Below are positions 8,404 through 14,780 of a stretch of 31,520 nt of DNA, piece by piece. Position numbers and translations under genes: made by a program. The stretch comes from JANXDG01 sp964561135 (GTDB lineage: Bacteria > Elusimicrobiota > Endomicrobiia > DTEH01): assembly GCA_964561135.1 (NCBI GenBank), contig CAZLOB010000065.1:1-31520 (forward strand), read 5' to 3'. Within the stretch, counting starts at the first letter, position 1, and each line of letters opens with the position of its first letter. Under the pieces are notes generated by a model. It saw only the letters and a list, made by a program, of their open reading frames with translations. It ran no database searches and was not told the origin of the DNA.

Positions 8404-8716
8404 CCATGTTTTAGGATATGTATTTATAATAATTGGTCTATGTTTTGATTTTTTTGGTTGTTTAGGATTAGTAAGATTACCTGATGTTTATAACCGTTTA
8501 CAAGCAGCTACAAAATGTGTTACTTTGGGAACTTGTGGGATTTTGTTTGGTTTATTTTTGTACTATGGATTTAGTTCAATAGGATTTAAGTGTTTACTTA
8601 CAATGTTCTTTGTTTTACTTACAGCGCCTGTTTCTGCACATGCGTTATCTCGTGCTGCACATAAATCTGGTGTGAAACTGTGTGATAAATCTATCTGTGA
8701 TGAGTATGAAAGTTAG
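8396..8716 (+). CDS. mnhG: Na+/H+ antiporter subunit MnhG-like (MbhC)
   Basis: A 106-residue membrane protein of the MnhG/PhaG family. The motif GCLGLVRLPDVYNRLQAATK lies near residues 22-41 and LTAPVSAHALSRAAH near residues 79-93; both are classic for the family. The start overlaps mnhF, implying coupled translation. After it the hydrogenase operon is interrupted by tandem repeats and a four-helix-bundle gene before the ferredoxin subunit. Confidence 0.92.
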   Translation: MINHVLGYVFIIIGLCFDFFGCLGLVRLPDVYNRLQAATKCVTLGTCGILFGLFLYYGFSSIGFKCLLTMFFVLLTAPVSAHALSRAAHKSGVKLCDKSICDEYES

Positions 8717-8720
8717 TTGT

Positions 8721-8776
8721 TAGTTCAGAGTTATTAGTTCAGAATTATTGGTTCAGAGTTATTGGTTTATGGTTGA
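8721..8776. repeat. 14-bp tandem repeat (about four units, two heptamers each)
   Basis: Units begin at 8721, 8735, 8749 and 8763. The first reads TAGTTCAGAGTTAT; the second and third differ at one or two positions and the fourth is degenerate. The probable ATG of the next gene (8769) lies in the fourth unit. A related two-unit run is at 13978-14005 and a heptamer run is inside argC at 19081-19113. Confidence 0.8.
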
Positions 8777-9158
8777 GAAAGAAATATTTAATTTTGAGAA
8801 ATTGAGAGTATACAAGGAAACAGTTAATTTTGCTAATGAGATATGTTTATTGACAAAGAAATTTCCTAAAAGTGAACACTTTCCTCTTGTTGACCAATTA
8901 AAAAGAGCAGCAACTTCTGTATCATTGAACATTGCCGAAGGTAGCGGTAGAAGTAAAAAAGAATTTAGAAGATTTTTAATTGTAGCAAAAAGTTCTTTAT
9001 ATGAATGCGTTCCTTTGTTAGAATTATCATTTTTGCAAGGTTACATATCTAAACAAGAAAAAGAAAATTTTTATAATAAATGTATTGAATTATCAAAAAA
9101 TGATTTCTACTTTAATCAAAAGTTTAATTTACTGATTTTTATGATAACTCAAAACTAA
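8769..9158 (+). CDS. Four-helix-bundle protein (S23/IVP family), C-terminus probably frameshifted
   Basis: Small helical protein of the family first found in intervening sequences of bacterial 23S rRNA genes; its function is unknown. The core is clear: FEKLRVYKETVNFANEI, QLKRAATSVSLNIAEGSGR and SKKEFRRFLIVAKSSLYEC. The last helix looks out of frame. Removing one A from the six-A run at 9096-9101 gives ELSKMISTLIKSL and a stop at 9134-9136, which is the usual family ending; as written the frame runs on to 9158. ATG 8769 is preferred over TTG 8748, which sits in tandem repeats. It lies between mnhG and the ferredoxin subunit, 1 nt from the latter. It is a likely insertion into the hydrogenase operon and may no longer be functional. 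Confidence 0.8.
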   Translation: MVEKEIFNFEKLRVYKETVNFANEICLLTKKFPKSEHFPLVDQLKRAATSVSLNIAEGSGRSKKEFRRFLIVAKSSLYECVPLLELSFLQGYISKQEKENFYNKCIELSKNDFYFNQKFNLLIFMITQN

Positions 9159-9159
9159 C

Positions 9160-9801
9160 ATGAAATATCCAAAACTAAGAGAATTAATACACGCAATAAA
9201 AGTTTTAATAAAAGGACCAGCTACAACAAAGTATCCTTTTGAACCATATACACCACCTGAAGGTTTTCGTGGTAAACCACAACCGTCTTTAGATGGATGT
9301 ATTGGTTGTGGTGCTTGTGCTGAGGTATGTCCTGCTTCTGCTATACATGTTGAAGAATTTTTTTATGAAGTTGATGGCAGAAAGGTAGGTGAACGGAGAT
9401 TAGTATGGCATTATGACGAATGTGTTTTTTGTGGCCAATGTGCAAGAGAGTGTACCACAAGAAATGAAACCATACCTGGTGTTGTAATGTCAAACGAATA
9501 TGACTTAGCAACAACTGATAGGTCAACTTTAAGGTCTGAAGAAGTTAAACACGAGTTAGTTTTATGTAAATATTGTGGAAATGTAATTTCAACTAAAAAA
9601 CATATGTTGTATGTTGTTTCAAAATTGGGACACAAATCTTTTGGTAACATAAATTTGATACAGATGATACAAGAAAAAATTTTAGGTTTACCACGAAATG
9701 TAAAGTTTTATACTTTTAATCAACGTGAAAATATTTATGAAATTCTTTGTCCAAAATGTAGAAGGAAAATCTTGTTATTTGATGAATATGGGAAAATATA
9801 A
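9160..9801 (+). CDS. mbhN: Hydrogenase ferredoxin-like subunit N with C-terminal CxxC pairs
   Basis: Polyferredoxin subunit (NuoI/HycF/EchF family) that accepts electrons from soluble ferredoxin and feeds subunit J. Two [4Fe-4S] motifs are visible: Cys47-50-53-57 (CIGCGACAEVCP) and Cys88-91-94-98 (CVFCGQCARECT). After residue 130 there is an extension with two more pairs, Cys136/139 (LCKYCG) and Cys197/200 (CPKCRRK), as in the HycF/HyfH branch, probably a zinc or further metal site (inference). No Shine-Dalgarno sequence is seen. The gene begins 1 nt after the four-helix-bundle stop, so its original ribosome-binding region may have been displaced. Confidence 0.9.
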   Translation: MKYPKLRELIHAIKVLIKGPATTKYPFEPYTPPEGFRGKPQPSLDGCIGCGACAEVCPASAIHVEEFFYEVDGRKVGERRLVWHYDECVFCGQCARECTTRNETIPGVVMSNEYDLATTDRSTLRSEEVKHELVLCKYCGNVISTKKHMLYVVSKLGHKSFGNINLIQMIQEKILGLPRNVKFYTFNQRENIYEILCPKCRRKILLFDEYGKI

Positions 9802-9815
9802 TTTTGGAAGTTAAT

Positions 9816-10082
9816 ATGGAAAAAGAAACAAGTTTGTTCCAAAAATTAGAAGGGTTAGAGCAACAAATAAAAGTTTTAGAAGAGAAAATACAGAAGTATA
9901 AAGAGATACTGGTCGAGTTAAAATTAGAGAAAGAAAAATTGCAACAAGATATAAATTTGTTAAAAGAAGAAAATAAAAAGTTACAAAGTTATTACAAAGA
10001 ATTTATAAATCTTAAATCAAAAACTGAAACTGTGAAACATAAGTTGAAAAAACTTATTGAAAAAATTTCTTTAGGTATATAA
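9816..10082 (+). CDS. Small coiled-coil protein, ZapB-like
   Basis: An 88-residue, highly charged protein that is almost entirely coiled coil: LFQKLEGLEQQIKVLEEKI continuing in heptads to about residue 80, rich in Glu, Lys and Leu. ATG 9816 is chosen because GGAAG lies 5 nt upstream; a TTG at 9804 is less likely. No enzyme motif is present. Its position directly before a ZapA homologue, as often seen for ZapB/ZapA-type division genes, suggests a Z-ring accessory role, but coiled coils are poor evidence of homology, so this is an inference. Confidence 0.65.
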   Translation: MEKETSLFQKLEGLEQQIKVLEEKIQKYKEILVELKLEKEKLQQDINLLKEENKKLQSYYKEFINLKSKTETVKHKLKKLIEKISLGI

Positions 10083-10094
10083 TTTTTTGTTTTA

Positions 10095-10123
10095 TTGACA
10101 TTTTTTTCTTTTTTTTGTATTTA
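10095..10123 (+). promoter_or_regulatory. Possible promoter of zapA
   Basis: A perfect TTGACA at 10095-10100 is followed, after a T-rich 17-nt spacer, by TATTTA at 10118-10123. The -10 match is poor, but the -35 is exact and it lies in the only sizeable gap (78 nt) upstream of zapA. It precedes the left arm of the inverted repeat, so transcripts from here would contain both arms. Confidence 0.3.
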
Positions 10124-10130
10124 AATTAAA

Positions 10131-10161
10131 GAATTAGGGAAGGAAGTTCGGTTTATTTAAA
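10131..10161 (+). repeat. Left arm of inverted repeat enclosing zapA
   Basis: GAATTA-GGGAAGGAA-GTT-C-GGTTTATTTAAA, ending on the first base of the zapA start codon. It contains the purine-rich GGGAAGGAAG, the only candidate ribosome-binding sequence for zapA. It pairs with 10455-10486 over 30 matching bases with three single-base indels. Confidence 0.8.
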
Positions 10162-10463
10162 TGAAACAGGCTGAAAAAGAATTGTTTGTAATAAAAATAG
10201 GACCTCAAGAAATTTCTTTTGATTCTATTTCGCCAGAAGAACACCTTTTTTTAGAACTTGTTGCAACACAGATTAATGAAAAATTTAACGAAATTAAAAA
10301 AGAGCAGGTTGATACAATGCGCACTTATGCTCATACGTTGTTGGAGTTTGTGAAGGAAAAGTGTAAATTAGAGAAGAAAACTGAAGAAAAAATTAATATT
10401 TTGGAAACAAAAATTTTGTCTCTTATTGAAGAGATAGATCAGCACATCTCTGAGTTTAAATAA
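10161..10463 (+). CDS. zapA: Cell division protein ZapA homologue
   Basis: A 100-residue protein with ZapA architecture: a small N-terminal beta/alpha head (ELFVIKIGPQEISFDSIS, PEEHLFLELVATQINEKFNE) followed by a long coiled-coil tail (roughly residues 50-98). ZapA binds and bundles FtsZ filaments at mid-cell in the cytoplasm. The upstream coiled-coil gene may be its ZapB-like partner. Both ends of the gene lie in the arms of a long inverted repeat, so folding of the mRNA could influence translation. The purine tract before the ATG is about 14 nt away, which is long for a Shine-Dalgarno site. Confidence 0.75.
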   Translation: MKQAEKELFVIKIGPQEISFDSISPEEHLFLELVATQINEKFNEIKKEQVDTMRTYAHTLLEFVKEKCKLEKKTEEKINILETKILSLIEEIDQHISEFK

Positions 10464-10486
10464 ACCAACTTTCCTTCCCTTAATTC
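10455..10486 (+). repeat. Right arm of inverted repeat enclosing zapA
   Basis: TTTAAATAAACC-AAC-TTTCCTTCCC-TTAATTC, covering the last sense codons and the TAA stop (10461-10463) of zapA. Its reverse complement aligns to 10131-10161. The pyrimidine block TTCCTTCCC is complementary to the purine block upstream of the start codon. Confidence 0.8.
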
Positions 10487-10529
10487 TATTCTAAATTTTA
10501 TTACTTTTTATTCTACTTTTTATTTTATT

Positions 10530-11837
10530 ATGACAGCAGAACTGTTTGAAGAGAAAAAAAATTTATTGTTATCTTCCAAATTTTTACCAGAAAGTTTTGA
10601 CGAGTTTGTAGGGCAACAACATCTTCTATCAAAAGATGCTGTGTTGAGGACTTTAGTTGAAGAAGATAAACTTTATTCATTAATCTTTTATGGTCCGCCG
10701 GGAACTGGGAAAACTGCTTTGGCAAAGTTTATCGCTAAAAAAACAAATTCTGAAGTTATACACACAAATGCAACTGTGTTTGGTATTCCTGAGATGAAAG
10801 AACTAATTAAAACAATAAAACATTACCACGGACAAAAAAAGTTTTTATTAATTTTAGATGAAATTCATCATTTAAATCGACACCAACAAAATGTTTTGTT
10901 GCCAGAAATTGAAAACGGTAACTTAATTCTTATTGGTATAACTACTGAAAATCCTTTTTATTATTTAAACCAAGCGTTGGTTTCGCGCTCGTTTATCGCA
11001 GAATTTAAAAAACTTTCAGACGAAGATATTAAAACTATAATTCATCGTGCGTTATCAGATAAAAATAAAGGGTTAGGAAACTTGAATTTTTCTATTAAAG
11101 AAGATGCTTCTGAATATATTATACATTATTCTGATGGTGATGCAAGGAAGGCATTAAATGTTTTAGAATTAGCAGCGACATATTTGACAAAAAAAGGACA
11201 AAAAGTTATTACTTTAGATATTGTGAAACAATGTATCCCCCAGGTTTCTTTAAAATATGATAAATCTTCAGATTATCACTATGATCATATTTCTGCATTT
11301 ATAAAGTCTGTTCGTGGGTCAGATCCAGATGCAGCGTTGTACTGGATGGAAAAAATGCTTATGGCAGGTGAAGATCCGAGATATATTGTAAGAAGATTAA
11401 TAATACTTGCGGCAGAAGATATAGGTAATGCAGACCCGTTCGCTTTAGTTTTAGCAACATCTGCGTTGGAAGCTGTAGAATTTGTTGGTATGCCGGAAGC
11501 AGAAATTATTTTAGCAGAAGTTGTTTGTTATCTTGCATGTGCAGAAAAATCTAATGCGAGTTATGAAGCGTTGCAAAATGTTAAAAAGGAGATTGAAACA
11601 CAGCCTGTCCAAGAAGTACCACAACATCTTAAAGATAGTCATCGTGATGGGAATGTTTTTGGTCATGGTGAGGGGTATCTTTATCCACATGATTATGAAG
11701 GAAGTTTTGTAATACAAAAATATATGGAAACCGAAAAATATTTCTATTTCCCAAAAGATGTTGGGAAAGAAAAAGAGATAAAACAACGGTTGGAAAAATG
11801 GCGTCAAGCAAAAAGTGGAAAAGTAAAAAGTAAGTAG
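10530..11837 (+). CDS. rarA: Replication-associated recombination protein A (AAA+ ATPase)
   Basis: RarA/MgsA family clamp-loader-like ATPase acting at stalled replication forks. At 435 residues it is typical in length. The Walker A motif is YGPPGTGKT (residues 54-62) and Walker B is LLILDEIHHLN near residue 107. The sensor/arginine-finger region follows at VSRSFIAEFKKLS. The C-terminal family block GSDPDAALYWMEKMLMAGED and RLIILAAEDIGNADP is diagnostic. It starts 66 nt after zapA. No good Shine-Dalgarno sequence is seen before ATG 10530. Confidence 0.95.
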   Translation: MTAELFEEKKNLLLSSKFLPESFDEFVGQQHLLSKDAVLRTLVEEDKLYSLIFYGPPGTGKTALAKFIAKKTNSEVIHTNATVFGIPEMKELIKTIKHYHGQKKFLLILDEIHHLNRHQQNVLLPEIENGNLILIGITTENPFYYLNQALVSRSFIAEFKKLSDEDIKTIIHRALSDKNKGLGNLNFSIKEDASEYIIHYSDGDARKALNVLELAATYLTKKGQKVITLDIVKQCIPQVSLKYDKSSDYHYDHISAFIKSVRGSDPDAALYWMEKMLMAGEDPRYIVRRLIILAAEDIGNADPFALVLATSALEAVEFVGMPEAEIILAEVVCYLACAEKSNASYEALQNVKKEIETQPVQEVPQHLKDSHRDGNVFGHGEGYLYPHDYEGSFVIQKYMETEKYFYFPKDVGKEKEIKQRLEKWRQAKSGKVKSK

Positions 11838-11863
11838 GTAGCAGATAGTGAAATTGAGAATTG

Positions 11864-12427
11864 ATGAATAAAAAACAATTGTTAAGAGAAGAATTTATAA
11901 AGTTGAGATTAAAACTTGATAAGAAGATTAAAAAACAGAAAGATAAAAAAATTATTAAAAATTTGTTGTCATTAGATGAGTTTAAAAAAGCAAAAAATAT
12001 AATGATTTATTATCCGTTTAAAAACGAAGTAGATGTTCTTGAATTAATAAAAATCTGTAAAGATAAAACGTTTTTTTTTCCTGTAGTTAATTTTAAGAAA
12101 AAAGTTTTAGAAATAAGAAAATACAATGGTAAGTTTGTTGAAAACAAATTTGGTATATACGAACCTACTGGTAAGAGTTTAAAAAATGTAAAATTAGATT
12201 TTATTGTTGTTCCTGGCATTGTGTTTGATAAAAAATGTTTCAGGATAGGTTTTGGTGGGGGATATTATGATAAATTTTTAAGAAAAAATAGTTGTGTAAA
12301 ATGTGGTGTGTGTTATGAATTTCAAATAGTTGATCATATACCAGTTGAAGCACACGATGTCAAACTTGATATTTTAGTTTCTGAAAAAAGAATATTATAT
12401 AGTAAGAAAGGAGAAAAACTACTATGA
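11864..12427 (+). CDS. 5-formyltetrahydrofolate cyclo-ligase
   Basis: ATP-dependent conversion of 5-formyl-THF to 5,10-methenyl-THF in folate metabolism. The family signature near the C-terminus is complete: DFIVVPGIVFDKKCFRIGFG, then GGYYDKFL; the basic N-terminal helix with Arg/Lys clusters and IMIYYPFKNEVDV are also typical. The 187-residue length is normal. I start at ATG 11864 rather than the adjacent TTG 11861. The stop overlaps the rny start (ATGA), implying coupling with RNase Y. Confidence 0.9.
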   Translation: MNKKQLLREEFIKLRLKLDKKIKKQKDKKIIKNLLSLDEFKKAKNIMIYYPFKNEVDVLELIKICKDKTFFFPVVNFKKKVLEIRKYNGKFVENKFGIYEPTGKSLKNVKLDFIVVPGIVFDKKCFRIGFGGGYYDKFLRKNSCVKCGVCYEFQIVDHIPVEAHDVKLDILVSEKRILYSKKGEKLL

Positions 12428-13974
12428 ACTTAATTATTTTATTTTTAGTAGCAATTTTGAGTTTAGTTTTAGGATATCTTTTAAGATATTTATATGGCAA
12501 AAAATTTTTAACTTCTTGTGAGATGCAAGCAAAAAAAATTTTAGAAGATGCAAAAAAAACAGCGGAAGAAGAAATTAGAAAAGCGAAACAAGATGCAAAA
12601 TATATAATAGAAAGAGAGAAAGCAGAATTTGAACGTTCTACTCGTGAAGAAAGACAGGAGCTTTTATCTTGGGAAAAAAGGTTAAGACATAAAGAAGAAA
12701 GTTTGGATAAAAAATATGAAATTTTGGAAAGAAAAGAAAAAGAATTATATAATAAAGAAAACAGACTAAAACACGAAATTTTTAAAATTGAAGAAGAAAA
12801 GAAGTTGTTACATCAACAACAAGAAAAACAAAGACAATTGTTAGAAAAAATTTCAGGGCTTACTCAAGAAGAAGCTAAAAAAATATTATTACAAAGTTTA
12901 GAAGAAGAAGTTAGAAACGAGTTCGCATTAAAATTGAAAAAATATGAAGACGAATTTAAAGAAACGGTTGATAAAAGAGCAAAAGAAATATTAGCTTGTG
13001 CAATGCAACGTGTTGCATCAGAAGTGGCAATAGATAATACAACTACTATAATCCCAATTCCAGATGAACTTAAAGGAAGAATTATAGGAAGGGAAGGAAG
13101 AAATGTAAGAGTTTTTGAACAACTTACAGGTGTTGATGTGATTGTAGACGACACTCCCGAATGTATAGTATTGTCATCGTTTGATCCTGTTAGGAGAGAA
13201 ATCGCAAAAATTGCTATGGAAAAATTGGTACAGGACAGCAGAATACAACCAGCAAGAATTGAAGAAATCGTTAATAAAACTAAAGAAGAGTTTGAAGAAC
13301 ATGTTAAAAAAATTGGTGAAGAAGCGGCGATGGAAGTAGGTGTAATGGGATTACATCCGGAAATTTTGAAACTTTTAGGCAAACTAAAGTTTAGAACTTC
13401 GTTTGGACAAAATCAACTTCAACATACAAAAGAAGTTGCTATTATAGCAGCAGCAATTGCAGGTGAACTTGGCGCAGATATTAATTTTTGTAAAAGAGCA
13501 GGGTTGTTACACGATATTGGTAAAGCTGTAAGTCATGAAGCTGAAGGAACTCATCACCAAATTTCTGCTGATATTGCAAAAAGATATGGTGAGTCAGAAA
13601 AAATGATAAATGCAATTTTGTCGCATCATGAGGGTATTGAAGAACCGAAAAGTGTTGAAGCGTTTATTTTAGCTGCAGCAGACGCTATCTCTGCATCACG
13701 TCCAGGTGCTAGACAGGATACAGTTGAACATTATATAAGACGTATAGAAAAGATTGAAGAAATAGCAAAATCTTTCCGTGGAGTAGAAAATGTATATGCG
13801 GTATACGCAGGTAGAGAAGTCCGTGTTATGGTGAAACCAAACGAAGTTTCTGACGCACAACTTAAGTTGTTAGCTTATGACATAGCGAAAAAAATTGAGA
13901 AAGAACTTGATTATCCGGGTCAAATAAAAGTTGTTGTGATAAGAGAAGTTCGTGTGGAAGATTATGCTAAATAG
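12424..13974 (+). CDS. rny: Ribonuclease Y
   Basis: Membrane-anchored endoribonuclease that initiates mRNA decay. Domains in order: N-terminal transmembrane helix (about residues 2-22), long charged coiled coil (about 30-170), KH RNA-binding domain (IPDELKGRIIGREGRNVRVF from about 210), then the HD phosphohydrolase domain with LLHDIGKA (His363-Asp364) and SHHEG. The 516-residue length matches the family. AAAGGAG lies 10 nt before the start. It overlaps the cyclo-ligase gene by 4 nt. Confidence 0.97.
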   Translation: MNLIILFLVAILSLVLGYLLRYLYGKKFLTSCEMQAKKILEDAKKTAEEEIRKAKQDAKYIIEREKAEFERSTREERQELLSWEKRLRHKEESLDKKYEILERKEKELYNKENRLKHEIFKIEEEKKLLHQQQEKQRQLLEKISGLTQEEAKKILLQSLEEEVRNEFALKLKKYEDEFKETVDKRAKEILACAMQRVASEVAIDNTTTIIPIPDELKGRIIGREGRNVRVFEQLTGVDVIVDDTPECIVLSSFDPVRREIAKIAMEKLVQDSRIQPARIEEIVNKTKEEFEEHVKKIGEEAAMEVGVMGLHPEILKLLGKLKFRTSFGQNQLQHTKEVAIIAAAIAGELGADINFCKRAGLLHDIGKAVSHEAEGTHHQISADIAKRYGESEKMINAILSHHEGIEEPKSVEAFILAAADAISASRPGARQDTVEHYIRRIEKIEEIAKSFRGVENVYAVYAGREVRVMVKPNEVSDAQLKLLAYDIAKKIEKELDYPGQIKVVVIREVRVEDYAK

Positions 13975-13977
13975 AAA

Positions 13978-14005
13978 GTTATTAGTTTTGATTTATTAGT
14001 TTGAA
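13978..14005. repeat. 14-bp tandem repeat, two units
   Basis: GTTATTAGTTTTGA at 13978-13991 and TTTATTAGTTTGAA at 13992-14005, between the rny stop and the surE ATG. It resembles the 14-bp units before the four-helix-bundle gene (shared TTATTAGTT core). Confidence 0.6.
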
Positions 14006-14018
14006 GTTCGGTTTTAAG

Positions 14019-14780
14019 ATGAAAAAACATAAAATATTACTTACGAACGATGATGGAATATTAGGTTTTGGATTAATTCCGTTAGTTAAAGAGTTGTCAA
14101 AAATAGCTGATATATGTGTGATCGTTCCCGAGAAAGAAAATTCTGCGGTTAGTCATTCATTAAGTTTGTTTTATCCTATTCGAGTAAAAGAAGTGTTATT
14201 AAATGGGTATAAAATAAAAATTGTTTCTGGTACACCAGCTGATTGTGTTAGGTTAGGTGTTATAGAGTTTCAGAAAAACAAAACAGATATTGTTGTAGCA
14301 GGTATAAATCAAGGGCCAAATTTAGGTTGGGATGTGAATTATTCAGGCACTGTAGCTGCAGCAAGAGAAGCTGTTTTTTTAAACAAAACAGGGGTGGCAA
14401 TATCATCTGTTTCTAAAAATTATGAGCTTGTAGCAAAAATTTCTAAAAATATAGTTAAACATATTTTGGAGACAAAATTTAAAGGTTTCCTAAACATTAA
14501 CTTTCCTAAACACAAACCTAAGGGGATAAAAATCACAATTCTAGGTGAAAGGCAATACGAAAATATTGTTCATAAAAAGTTTGACCCTGTTGGTCTTCCT
14601 TATTATTGGTTAAAAAGTAGACTTGAAAAAAATAAACAAAAAAAGAAAAATACTGATGTGGAAGCAATAGAAAAAGGTTTTATTTCTATTACACCTTTAA
14701 GTTGTGATTTAACAGATTATGAACAAGTTGGGATAATAAAGAAAATTTTTGAAGAAAATTTTATAAAAGATGAATTTTAA
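14019..14780 (+). CDS. surE: 5'/3'-nucleotidase SurE
   Basis: Survival protein E, a metal-dependent nucleoside monophosphate phosphatase. The N-terminal metal-binding motif is LLTNDDGI, followed by VIVPEKENSAVSHSLS and SGTPADCVRLG, then VVAGINQGPNLGWDVNYSGT and AAAREAVF, all conserved SurE blocks. It is 253 residues from ATG 14019; the TTG at 14001 is less likely. The last 11 nt overlap uvrB. Confidence 0.96.
   Translation: MKKHKILLTNDDGILGFGLIPLVKELSKIADICVIVPEKENSAVSHSLSLFYPIRVKEVLLNGYKIKIVSGTPADCVRLGVIEFQKNKTDIVVAGINQGPNLGWDVNYSGTVAAAREAVFLNKTGVAISSVSKNYELVAKISKNIVKHILETKFKGFLNINFPKHKPKGIKITILGERQYENIVHKKFDPVGLPYYWLKSRLEKNKQKKKNTDVEAIEKGFISITPLSCDLTDYEQVGIIKKIFEENFIKDEF

Noticed and set aside
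1..9801. Reading the cluster as respiratory complex I
   Set aside because: Both Ni-Fe cysteine pairs are present in the large subunit, no NuoE/F/G genes are seen, and Mnh-type B, C, E, F and G subunits are present.
12864..13382. 172-codon open frame on the minus strand inside rny
   Set aside because: It is antisense to the KH/HD region of a clearly conserved RNase Y; its Ser/Thr/Ile-rich composition is what the reverse of an AT-rich gene gives, with no recognisable domain.
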